Origin: DATJGF01 sp035495315
GTDB lineage: Bacteria; Verrucomicrobiota; Verrucomicrobiia; Limisphaerales; UBA8199
Direction: 5' to 3'
Length of the DNA: 64,000 bases
NCBI GenBank assembly: GCA_035495315.1
Contig: DATJGF010000061.1
Span: 62,001-126,000 of the forward strand
The notes beneath the pieces were generated by a model. The model was not told the DNA's origin. It saw nothing but the letters and a program-made list of their open reading frames with translations, and ran no database searches. Shown piece by piece: positions 1 to 8,300 of the stretch. Positions within the stretch are counted from its first letter, which is position 1, and each line of letters opens with the position of its first letter. A program made the position numbers and the translations under genes.

Positions 1-30
1 AAGGACGAGTTCCACGAGTCCTTCGCGAAA

Positions 31-59
31 GTAAAAAGCCCGGCGCACTGGCGCCGGGC
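31..59 (-). terminator. Rho-independent terminator of the Bax-inhibitor-1 gene
   Basis: A perfect 9-bp stem (GCCCGGCGC / GCGCCGGGC) closes a 4-base ACTG loop. On the minus strand it is followed directly by five T residues. It lies 26 bases past the stop codon of the membrane protein gene at 85-783, which is read in this direction, so it is placed to end that transcript. Confidence 0.85.
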
Positions 60-84
60 CCACCGTCACTTGGCTTACCAAAAA

Positions 85-783
85 TCACCGGCGAGACATG
101 AACAGGCGGAGCACGTACCAAAGCAGCAGCGCCACGGAGGCAAAAAGTTCGAGAGCGGCTGCGACATAACGATCCTCCGGATAGTGGTGAAGGATGTTCG
201 ATGTGTCGTACAGGATGGCGGCACCTGCGAAAGCGACCATCGCGACGCTGAAATAGGTCCCAAGGTGGAATCCGAACGCGGCGCCGGCAATAATCAAAGC
301 CAAAGCAATAATCCCGCCCCAGACGAGCAGGCCACGCAAAAAGGAAAAATCTTTTCCGGTCAGAAATACCATCGCGGTGAGTGCCGCAAAGGCGAGGAAG
401 GTGACCGCAGCAGCGCTGGTGATGGCTCCGGGCGCGACCTTGTCGGCTATGTATAAAAGTGGGACAAAGATGATCGACTCCGCGATAACATAACAAGCCA
501 GGGCGATGTACTGGGAGACCTTGGAGACCGCCAAATGCGCCGTGCGGCTGGCCAGCCATGAAATCACAACGAAGCCCCCTAAGACCAACAACCAGGAGAC
601 ACCCAGCAAAGCCTTTGCAATCATTGGGGCCAAGCCGGTCTTGAAGAGAAAGATTTCGATGAGAATAAAGGCACTAACAGCCCCGAAAAGATGAGCGTAG
701 GTGCGCGAGACAAAAGTTCCGCGTGCTTGGACGTCCAAATCGGTTACCGCTACCGGACGGGAGTAAGATTCGCTGTTGCTCAT
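85..783 (-). CDS. Bax inhibitor-1 / YccA-family membrane protein
   Basis: A 232-residue integral membrane protein with about seven hydrophobic segments over residues 25-230 and a short polar N-terminus, as in the Bax inhibitor-1 (UPF0005/YccA) family. Family members sit in the inner membrane and act as pH-sensitive calcium leak channels or modulate FtsH-type proteolysis; the role here is not known. The reading frame stays open to 900, but I chose the ATG at 783 because the protein from there starts with a family-like polar leader (MSNSESYSRP) and the extra 39 residues are Arg/His/Pro-rich and look non-coding. No clear Shine-Dalgarno precedes it. The gene ends in a strong terminator and is read away from the Fe-S genes. 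Confidence 0.85.
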   Translation of the reverse strand: MSNSESYSRPVAVTDLDVQARGTFVSRTYAHLFGAVSAFILIEIFLFKTGLAPMIAKALLGVSWLLVLGGFVVISWLASRTAHLAVSKVSQYIALACYVIAESIIFVPLLYIADKVAPGAITSAAAVTFLAFAALTAMVFLTGKDFSFLRGLLVWGGIIALALIIAGAAFGFHLGTYFSVAMVAFAGAAILYDTSNILHHYPEDRYVAAALELFASVALLLWYVLRLFMSRR

Positions 784-1059
784 ATGTTTTTTGATAGGCA
801 GTGGCTGTATTTGAGAGGGCCGACGACCCAATGGTGCAGGATGGCCACGGTGGACAATCCGTACGACGCCAGCGGAGCTATTCTTATGCCAATTGGACAC
901 TTATCGCGGAGTTGCGAGTGATGTGCACCACAGACCGTCTACCTATCGGTGGCCGAGAGCCATTCCCGATTACGAACGATGCGCCCAAATTCCATGGCAC
1001 TACTGCTAACCCGAGTACGTTGACGTCTGGTATGCGGACCGATAAGTTGCACCCATTCG

Positions 1060-1443
1060 ATGATTGCAAAGCCAGCAGCTACCGCGAGTAATCCTCCGGC
1101 CTTTCGCGTCGGAGACGAGCGTCTCATCAAATTGACGCCCAGTGCCGGCACGAAGGTCGGGTCGTTATTGTCTAAACAAGGGCGAGCGGGCGGGGTGCTG
1201 CGCGTCGCGGTCGTCGGAGGAGGTTGTTCAGGACTGCAGTACAAGATGGATCTTCAGGACGCGCCGGCAAACCGGGATATCCTGGTTGAAACCGCAGGCG
1301 TCAGGGTCGTTGTGGACCCTAAAAGCGCCCTTTATGTGACCGGCAGTGAGTTGGATTTTATCGACGCGTTGGATGGCGGTTTTAAGGTAAAAAACCCTAA
1401 CGCTGCGACTAGTTGTTCGTGCGGGGAGAGCTTTAGCGCGTGA
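1060..1443 (+). CDS. A-type iron-sulfur cluster carrier (HesB/IscA/ErpA family)
   Basis: This 127-residue protein belongs to the A-type carriers that hold a 2Fe-2S or 4Fe-4S cluster and pass it to apo-enzymes in the cytoplasm. The three cluster-binding cysteines are present: Cys56 in CSGLQY, and Cys119 and Cys121 in CSCGESF at the C-terminus. Length and spacing are normal, apart from a roughly 20-residue N-terminal extension. hscB starts 64 bases downstream on the same strand, so the two are probably co-transcribed. No IscS, IscU, HscA or ferredoxin gene is nearby. I cannot tell IscA from ErpA or SufA by sequence alone. Confidence 0.9.
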   Translation: MIAKPAATASNPPAFRVGDERLIKLTPSAGTKVGSLLSKQGRAGGVLRVAVVGGGCSGLQYKMDLQDAPANRDILVETAGVRVVVDPKSALYVTGSELDFIDALDGGFKVKNPNAATSCSCGESFSA

Positions 1444-1477
1444 TGACGATCATCACGTCAGGCCCCTTTTCCTGACG
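1439..1477 (+). other. Two adjoining hairpins between the Fe-S carrier gene and hscB
   Basis: The first inverted repeat, CGTGATGA-CGA-TCATCACG (1439-1457), covers the stop codon of the upstream gene. The second, CGTCAGG-N8-CCTGACG (1456-1477), begins inside the last two bases of the first, so the two cannot both form fully. Neither is followed by a T tract, so neither is a standard terminator. They may stabilise or process the shared transcript. Confidence 0.5.
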
Positions 1478-1507
1478 CAGACGCCGTCCAAGATCACCGC
1501 ACGGGCC

Positions 1508-2116
1508 ATGACTGATTATTTCGCCCTTCTAAATGAACCTCGGCGACCATGGCTCGATGCGGAAGCTCTGAAGAAAGAATTCCTGACGCTTTCGGCCCAA
1601 ATGCACCCGGACAGGGTTCATAACGCCGAGATCGCCGAAAGAAATCAGGCTCAAGAACGGTATGCTGAACTGAACGCTGCCTACCAGTGCCTGCGGGAAC
1701 CAAAGGAACGACTGCGGCACCTGTTGGAACTTGAACGGGGCGGGAAACTTGAACCAATTCAGAATATTCCACCGGCTCTGATGGACATTTCCCTGGAAAT
1801 AGGTCAAGCGTGCCGTCAAACGGATGAATTCCTTAACCGAAAACGCCAGGCAGCTTCGCCATTGCTTCAGGTGAGTTTTTTTGAGGCCGGACAGGAGCAA
1901 ACCGAAAGGCTGAGGGCATTGCTGCAACGGCTCGACTCACAGCGCGAGCCGCTGATCCAGGAAATCAAAGAATTGGACGCGCATTGGCAACACTCCGAAG
2001 GAACATCCGATCGATCTGCAAAGCTCACGCGGATGGAAACGCTTTACCATTTGATCAGTTATTACGAACGTTGGAGCACACAGATGCGGGAACGCATCGT
2101 TCAACTTTCGATCTAA
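1508..2116 (+). CDS. hscB: Fe-S assembly co-chaperone HscB
   Basis: A 202-residue J-domain co-chaperone that delivers the scaffold IscU to the Hsp70 HscA and stimulates its ATPase during Fe-S cluster transfer. The N-terminal J domain carries the invariant His-Pro-Asp at residues 33-35 and an NAAYQCLRE-type helix IV around residue 55. The C-terminal half (about 90-200) is a predicted helical bundle, as in the HSCB oligomerisation domain. The early FALL...P pattern also fits HscB rather than DnaJ. It lies just downstream of the A-type carrier gene, which supports a Fe-S role. Its partners hscA and iscU are not in the window. Confidence 0.88.
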   Translation: MTDYFALLNEPRRPWLDAEALKKEFLTLSAQMHPDRVHNAEIAERNQAQERYAELNAAYQCLREPKERLRHLLELERGGKLEPIQNIPPALMDISLEIGQACRQTDEFLNRKRQAASPLLQVSFFEAGQEQTERLRALLQRLDSQREPLIQEIKELDAHWQHSEGTSDRSAKLTRMETLYHLISYYERWSTQMRERIVQLSI

Positions 2117-2192
2117 GCGCGAGGGCGTGGGCGAGGTTGAGCGGTCCAGCGTTCCTGATTAAGCCAGTTCGTGGCAAATCCGCTGTGTTTGT

Positions 2193-2253
2193 TTTAGATC
2201 GGCGCACGCGCTGATCTAAAGTTCGAGATCCAAAGGCGGAAACTCGACCGCCT
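2193..2253. terminator. Hairpin pair between the convergent genes hscB and glgB
   Basis: TTTAGATC and GATCTAAA (2193-2200 and 2213-2220) pair around a GC-rich centre that extends the stem to about 12 bp. A second, smaller inverted repeat, AGGCGG/CCGCCT, spans 2234-2253. The position between converging genes suits a bidirectional stop, but neither hairpin has a good T tract on either strand, so the call is tentative. Confidence 0.4.
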
Positions 2254-2294
2254 CAAAGGAAGAACTACCGAATTATTGTTTTGAGACTCTGGAC

Positions 2295-4502
2295 TTATTT
2301 TTCCGGTTGGAAAACCGTAATACTGAGAGGAGGGAGAGTAAACTCGGCCGAATACGGCTGATGATGGGACTTGTGCTGGGTGGCTACCACGCCGCCTAGA
2401 TTGCCGACATTGCTTCCGCCATACGTCGCAGCATCACTGTTTAGGGCCTCCAGCCATTTGCCGGGGCGCGGCAAGCCGATACGGTAGCGGTATCGCGGAA
2501 CCGGAGTTAAGTTGAGGATAACCGCGAGCGGATTTGAGCTGCCGGCCTCCTGGCGAACAAAGGAGAGGACACTGTTTTCAGTGTCGGAACAATCGAGCCA
2601 ATAAAACCCACTGACGTCGTAATCGGATTTCCATAACGAAGGCGCACCCGCGTAGAACTTGTTAAGATCAGCCACGAAATGTTGCAGGCCGAGGTGGTAA
2701 GGGCCCGCGTTGAGCAACCACCAATCGAGTTCAGCGTTGGCATTCCATTCATCGCTTTGCCCAAACTCTCCGCCCATGAACAGAAGCATTTTGCCCGGAA
2801 AACACCATTGGTAACCCAGCAGGAGGCGGAGGTTGGCGAAGCGGCGCCAATCATCACCCGGCATGCGGCCGAGTAAAGAGCCTTTTCCATGAACGACCTC
2901 ATCATGGGAGAGCGGCAAGATGAAATTCTCGTGGTGATGATACAGCATCGCGAAGGTCAGATCATTCTGATGGTACTTGCGGTAGACCGGATCGAGGCTG
3001 AAATACTTTAAGGTGTCGTGCATCCAGCCCATGTTCCACTTAAAGGAAAAGCCCAGGCCTCCCAGATAAGGGGGCCGGGTTACCAGCGGCCAAGCGGTGG
3101 ATTCCTCAGCAATCGTCATGACCCCGGGAAACTCGGTGTGGGTAATGTGATTAAAGGCACGCAAGAATTCGATAGCTTCGAGATTCTCCCGGCCGCCGTA
3201 TTGGTTGGGGATCCATTCTCCCTCTTTGCGCGAATAATCCAAATAGAGCATGGAGGCAACGGCATCGACGCGCAGGCCGTCGACGTGAAAACGATCACAC
3301 CAGAAGAGGGCATTGGCCATCAGAAAATTGCTAACTTCATGACGGCCGTAGTTGAAAATCAAAGTGCCCCAGTCCTGATGGGCTCCTTTGCGAGGATCAG
3401 CATGTTCATAGAGCGCTGTGCCATCAAACTGGGCCAGCGCCCAATCATCGCGCGGGAAATGAGCCGGCACCCAATCGACGATGATCCCAATACCGGCCTC
3501 GTGGAGGGCGTTGACCAGGAACTGAAAATCTTCCGGGGTCCCATAACGGCTTGTCGGAGCGTAAAAGCCAGTCACCTGGTATCCCCAGGAAGGATAAAAG
3601 GCATGTTCAGCAATGGGGAGAAACTCAACATGGGTGAAGCCCATTTGGTTCACATAGGCAACCAGCGGCTCGGCCAGTTCGCGATAGCTGAAAGATTCGC
3701 CAAGCGATTTCTTCTTCCAGGACCCCGGATGCACTTCGTAGATGCTGAGTGGAGAACGCAGGGGGTCGTAGGTGCGGCGCCGGCCCAGCCAGTTTTCGTC
3801 TGTCCACTTGAATTTGCGATTATCCCAGACAATCGAGGCGTTCTTGGGCGGGGTTTCGAAGAAAAAGCCGAAAGGATCGGTCTTCAATCGAATTCTTCCA
3901 TTCCGATCGCGAACCTCATACTTGTAGAGTGTGCCCTCACCAACCTCTGGGATGAAGACTTCCCAAACACCGGAGGGCCCCAGAGAACGCATTAAATGAC
4001 AACGCCCATCCCAGTTGTTGAAATTCCCGACGACACTGATGCGCTGGGCATTAGGTGCCCAAACGGCGAAGCTGGTTCCGGCGATTCCATCAATGGTCCT
4101 CAATTGGGCGCCGAGTTTGTCGTAGATCCGGCGTTCGTCACCTTTGCCGAAGAGATACAAATCGGACTCGCCTAAAGTAGGGAGGAAGGAATACGGGTCG
4201 CGTGTACGGCGGATCGCGCCGGTGTCGTCAGTGATGACGAGATTATAGGCATAGACTCGCTCGGATTCAGAAGTCGTGCCTTCAAAGACATCGCTCTTGG
4301 GGATGCGCTTGAGGGTAATGACTGGCTTGTCCTTCTCGTGAACGGGTTCAATCTCGACCTTCGTTGCGTGAGGGACCATCGCGCGCGCGACCAGTCCCGC
4401 CCCGTTACCGAGCGGATGTAAACCCAGAAGGGTGTGCGGGGAGCGAGTTTTTGCGTCGACCAGACTCCGCAATTCTTGTTGGGTCAGGACCATGGTGGGC
4501 AC
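2295..4502 (-). CDS. glgB: 1,4-alpha-glucan (glycogen) branching enzyme
   Basis: GlgB cuts alpha-1,4-glucan chains and rejoins them as alpha-1,6 branches in glycogen synthesis. The 735-residue protein is close to the E. coli length and has the expected order: N-terminal beta domains (CBM48-like region with FAVWAPNA near residue 145), a GH13 barrel and a C-terminal beta domain. The catalytic residues are visible: nucleophile Asp in GLRVDAV (about 411), acid Glu in AEEST (about 465) and the transition-state Asp in LSHDEVVHGKG (about 534). The frame opens with GTG at 4502; an ATG at 4493 is an equally good start. No other glycogen gene is adjacent, so it seems to be a single transcription unit. 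Confidence 0.97.
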   Translation of the reverse strand: MPTMVLTQQELRSLVDAKTRSPHTLLGLHPLGNGAGLVARAMVPHATKVEIEPVHEKDKPVITLKRIPKSDVFEGTTSESERVYAYNLVITDDTGAIRRTRDPYSFLPTLGESDLYLFGKGDERRIYDKLGAQLRTIDGIAGTSFAVWAPNAQRISVVGNFNNWDGRCHLMRSLGPSGVWEVFIPEVGEGTLYKYEVRDRNGRIRLKTDPFGFFFETPPKNASIVWDNRKFKWTDENWLGRRRTYDPLRSPLSIYEVHPGSWKKKSLGESFSYRELAEPLVAYVNQMGFTHVEFLPIAEHAFYPSWGYQVTGFYAPTSRYGTPEDFQFLVNALHEAGIGIIVDWVPAHFPRDDWALAQFDGTALYEHADPRKGAHQDWGTLIFNYGRHEVSNFLMANALFWCDRFHVDGLRVDAVASMLYLDYSRKEGEWIPNQYGGRENLEAIEFLRAFNHITHTEFPGVMTIAEESTAWPLVTRPPYLGGLGFSFKWNMGWMHDTLKYFSLDPVYRKYHQNDLTFAMLYHHHENFILPLSHDEVVHGKGSLLGRMPGDDWRRFANLRLLLGYQWCFPGKMLLFMGGEFGQSDEWNANAELDWWLLNAGPYHLGLQHFVADLNKFYAGAPSLWKSDYDVSGFYWLDCSDTENSVLSFVRQEAGSSNPLAVILNLTPVPRYRYRIGLPRPGKWLEALNSDAATYGGSNVGNLGGVVATQHKSHHQPYSAEFTLPPLSITVFQPEK

Positions 4503-4549
4503 AAGTTAGCAGAGGACGATGGAAATGCACTTGGAAAGTGAGAAGTGAG

Positions 4550-4568
4550 GCGTGATGCGTGATGCGCG
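4550..4568 (+). repeat. GCGTGAT heptamer repeat
   Basis: Two and a half copies of GCGTGAT in tandem lie in the 199-base gap between glgB and coaE. The rest of the gap is purine-rich (GAAGAGGG-type) with no gene. A related GATCACGCATGACGC stretch occurs near 36613. Confidence 0.5.
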
Positions 4569-4701
4569 GACAAGCGATTGTTCTATTGGAAGAGGGCAGA
4601 AGAGGGAGGAGGGAGAGGGTATATTTAGGGGCGGGAACCGCTACACAGTAACGCTCTGCATTTTACCGAGAGATTGTCGAGGTCGACCCGGTACAACGGC
4701 G

Positions 4702-5334
4702 CTACAGAGGGGTAACAGGGTGTTTCAAAAGGGCTCCTCTGACTCTCTCATCGAGGGTATGGAGAATGCGGTCGAGCTGAGCGGCATGCAATTCGAGGCT
4801 GCCCTCGCTCCAGATTAAAAAATCGGCGGCAGCGATCTTATTTTGGACCTGCCATTGAGCATCGATGCGCCGCTGGATCTGCTGTCGATCCCAGCCACGG
4901 TCTAGCAGGCGTTGCTGTTGCGTTGATGCGGTGCAAGCGACGCAAATGGTGGCGTCGAGCTCCGACTGTGCGCCGGTTTCGAAGAGGAGCGGGATGACAA
5001 CCAGCGCCAGGGAATGACTTTCAGTCCTCCAGGTTTCCACCTGCGCACGCCAAAGCTGGCGAATTCTCGGATGCAGGATGTGCTCCAATTGCTTGCGAGC
5101 GGCGGGGTCGGCAAAAACGCGCCGAGCCAGCTCGTCCCGGCGGAGGTGTCCATCCTCGGTAAGAACAGAGGGCCCAAAGAGTTCTCGAATTTCGGTAAGG
5201 GCCGGCTGTTGCGGCTCAACGACGACGCGGGCTAAATCATCCGTATCTATGACGGGAAGACCGCGGGCGCGGAGGAGATCAGCACAGGTGGATTTGCCCA
5301 TGCCGACCCCACCGGTCAAACCGATGACTTTCAA
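4702..5334 (-). CDS. coaE: Dephospho-CoA kinase
   Basis: CoaE phosphorylates the ribose 3'-hydroxyl of dephospho-CoA, the last step of coenzyme A synthesis. The 210-residue protein has the P-loop GGVGMGKS at residues 8-15, the VIDTDDLAR substrate motif near 30, and the HP.IR segment (LHPRIRQLW) near 85, all typical of the family. The start codon is TTG at 5334. It overlaps the stop of the upstream 2265-residue gene as TTGA, so translation is probably coupled to it. No better start exists, because the P-loop begins only seven residues in. It ends the long minus-strand run that begins at pilM. Confidence 0.95.
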   Translation of the reverse strand: MKVIGLTGGVGMGKSTCADLLRARGLPVIDTDDLARVVVEPQQPALTEIRELFGPSVLTEDGHLRRDELARRVFADPAARKQLEHILHPRIRQLWRAQVETWRTESHSLALVVIPLLFETGAQSELDATICVACTASTQQQRLLDRGWDRQQIQRRIDAQWQVQNKIAAADFLIWSEGSLELHAAQLDRILHTLDERVRGALLKHPVTPL

Positions 5335-8300
5335 GGCAGCTGCCGCACGGTTCGATAGTAGCGGGTCTGGAGACCAGGAGAGCTGCTATCGGTGACCGTG
5401 AAGACGCCGTTGAAAGGCGCGGTATGCAGACCGAGCGAAACCCAGGAGGTCAAGTTGGTGGACGCCTGAATATCGTAGGTCAGACCCGGTTGCCCCGAGA
5501 CCGTGAGCTGGAACTGGCCACCGACAAAAGCGCCGTGGAGGATCGTCGGTACGGGGCTCGAGACTGAAGTGGAAGTCGTGGCGGAGTCGTTCGCTGGATT
5601 GAGGTCGGTATAGGAACCCGAGACGGAGATGGTGTTAGTAAATAATCCTGAAATGGTGGGGACGGCAGTTACAGAAAGATTTGCAGTCGAGCCGATATCT
5701 AACGGCCCCAAATCAAACATGACAGTGCTGCCGGCAACCGATGCACTACCCTGGCTGGTGAAGTTCGAAACGACATTGAAGCTCGCCGGGAGTGCATCCA
5801 TGACGACGACATCAGGAGCCAGGGAAGGACCGGAATTGGTCACTGCAATCGTGTAAGTGACTGAGCCCCCGAGTAATACTGAGCTGGGTGCGCCAGAAAG
5901 GCTCAACCCGAGGTCTGCCGGCGGGCTGACCGGTGACACCGTCGTCAGATTCAAACTCCAACCTCCCGCAATAACACCCGCGTCGCCTGCCGAATCATCA
6001 TAGACATAGAGAGCCCAGGAGCCATTCGGGTCGACACCGTTCAAGGCGCTGAGGGTGGTGGCATAGGGTACGGAGAACGCCGGCCTCGGGATCGAAGAGA
6101 TAGAGCCATATTGAGTCGGTGTATTGGTCCCGCTAACAATCTGGGCGTCATAAGGCAACGGTCCCGTCGCGGCATCGTCGAACGTGAGCGTCACATTATT
6201 GAGACCATGAGCACCGCCCGCGTGGGACAGCACCAAAGTGCTGGCTCCAGCCGGATTAAGCAATAGCACATTGATATCGCGCGGGAAACTATGCGACAGG
6301 CCCTTGAGGGTAATCGTCGCGGAGTGCACGAACCCAGTCAGGCCTGAGATATTAATGATAGAAGGATAGGGAGTAGCAGCGCCCTGCTCGGGAATAACTA
6401 TGGAATTGGTATTCGCGAAAGAAGCGGCACCGGGCAAGTTGAAGACGAAGGCGACGGTGCCAAGGTCTTTGGGACCATCATTCAATTGCAGGGTTGCGAT
6501 AATAGCACCGGTCGCGGAGGGGCTTGCTGTAAACGTGAAGGCGCGAGCGACGGACAGCCCCCCATGAGTCAGCGGACCATAAGATGCTGAACCACTGGGA
6601 GCGGTAACTCCGCCCGAAGCCAAAAGCGACGCAACGACATTGGCGGTATCAACGACGCCTGCATTCGTTAAGACCAAAGAAAGCGTGACGGTTTCGCCCG
6701 GATTGATCGCGCCGTTGGGTGGTGAAAAGCTCTCCGAGATGAGCGCAGCGCCGGCAGTTTGAATAACGGGTGCGGGGGCAATCGCGGTCGCGAGCGCCGA
6801 GGCAGAATTGTTTTGTGTAATCGGGTCGGTTGAGCCCGTCGCGACTGTGGCGATGTTGGTCACCGGACCGGACACAAGCGGTGAAATGGAATATGTCACT
6901 TTGGCAGCGGTTTGAGCTGCGAGAACACCGAGGTTGGCTACGACTGAGGAGCCGTTGATTTGGACTGATCCCTGGGTTGCCGACCCGGATCGGTAAGCCG
7001 ACCCAGCCGGCAATGGGGCAGTGACGACTACATTGATGGCGCTGTTCGGCCCGTTGTTGGTGACAAGGACCGTGTAGGTCAGGTTACTGCCGACGAAGAC
7101 GGTGCCGGGATCAGCGGCCATGCTGATAGCGAGATCGGCGGTCGGAACACTGACGGTGGAGACGATCGTTGCCTGGTTATTGACCGGGCGAATATCGGTC
7201 TGGAAAGCCCCGACGGAGGCTGAGTTGGTCAGTTGCCCGGCAACGCCTGTTCGAACGACAACGGTTACCGTCGCCGAGGCCTTCGGATTGAGGCTGGCAA
7301 GGTTGCCGATAATAACATTTCCACTAGTGACAAGATTGCCTTGAGAAGTGACCGCTGAGACCAAGGTGGCACCCGCCGGCAATGGGTTAGTGAAAGTGAC
7401 TCCAGTTGCGGTATTGGGCCCGGCGTTTGTGATCAGGAATGTGTAAGTGAGCCTATCACCGGACAGCACGGGCGATGGGGTGGCATTGACCGAAAGTCCG
7501 AGTTCCGCCAGTTCGTTCACAGGGGTTATAACCGTGAAGTCGAGGTCCCAACCGCCGGCGACAAAACCTGCATCACCAGCAGAATCGTCCAGGATATAGA
7601 GCGACCAATTGCCAGTTGGGTCCTGAGCATTAAAGGACGAAAGCGCGGCAGAATACGGACCTGCGGGCGCGGGATTTGAGAAGATGGGCGACGGCGGATA
7701 AGCCGAAGGCTGCCACGTGCCCGAAACAATCGATCCCGAAGCCGCCAAAGGTGTTGGGGCAGTATCATCGAAGGTCACAGTGACATTATTCGCCGTGGAT
7801 CCGCCCGCGGCGTGGGACAAGAGAAGCGTCCTGGCGCCGGTCGGACCGACCAGAAGGGCGTTGACGTCATGGGGGAAACTGTGCGTCAAACCAAACAACG
7901 TAGCAGTCACTTTCCCGACGGTTCCCGTGATACCCGTGACATTAATCACAGAGGGATAGTTGGTCGCCGATCCGACACTCGGGATGGTGATGTAGTTCGT
8001 ATTAGCAAAGGAAGAAACATTTTGAAGCGGGAACGTATAAGTGATAGGTGGAAGAGTATTAGGTCCATCCTGAAGCTGGAGCGTTGCCAAGACGGTGCCA
8101 CCATTAGTGCCACTGGCCGTAAAGGTGAACGGTTTGGAGATGGGGACTCCCCCCGGTATCCCGATGGGTTGAATGAGGCCATAGGTCTGAGGACCGCTGG
8201 GGGAGGTTACGCCTCCAGTCGGCAGCAGCGTTACTACCAGGTTCGTATTCGCGATGTTTCCAGTATTTTGGAGCCGGAATTGAACGATGACGGCCTCCCC

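Noticed and set aside
3018..3995. 325-codon open frame on the plus strand opposite glgB
   Set aside because: It is fully inside a certain gene on the other strand and has no recognisable family.
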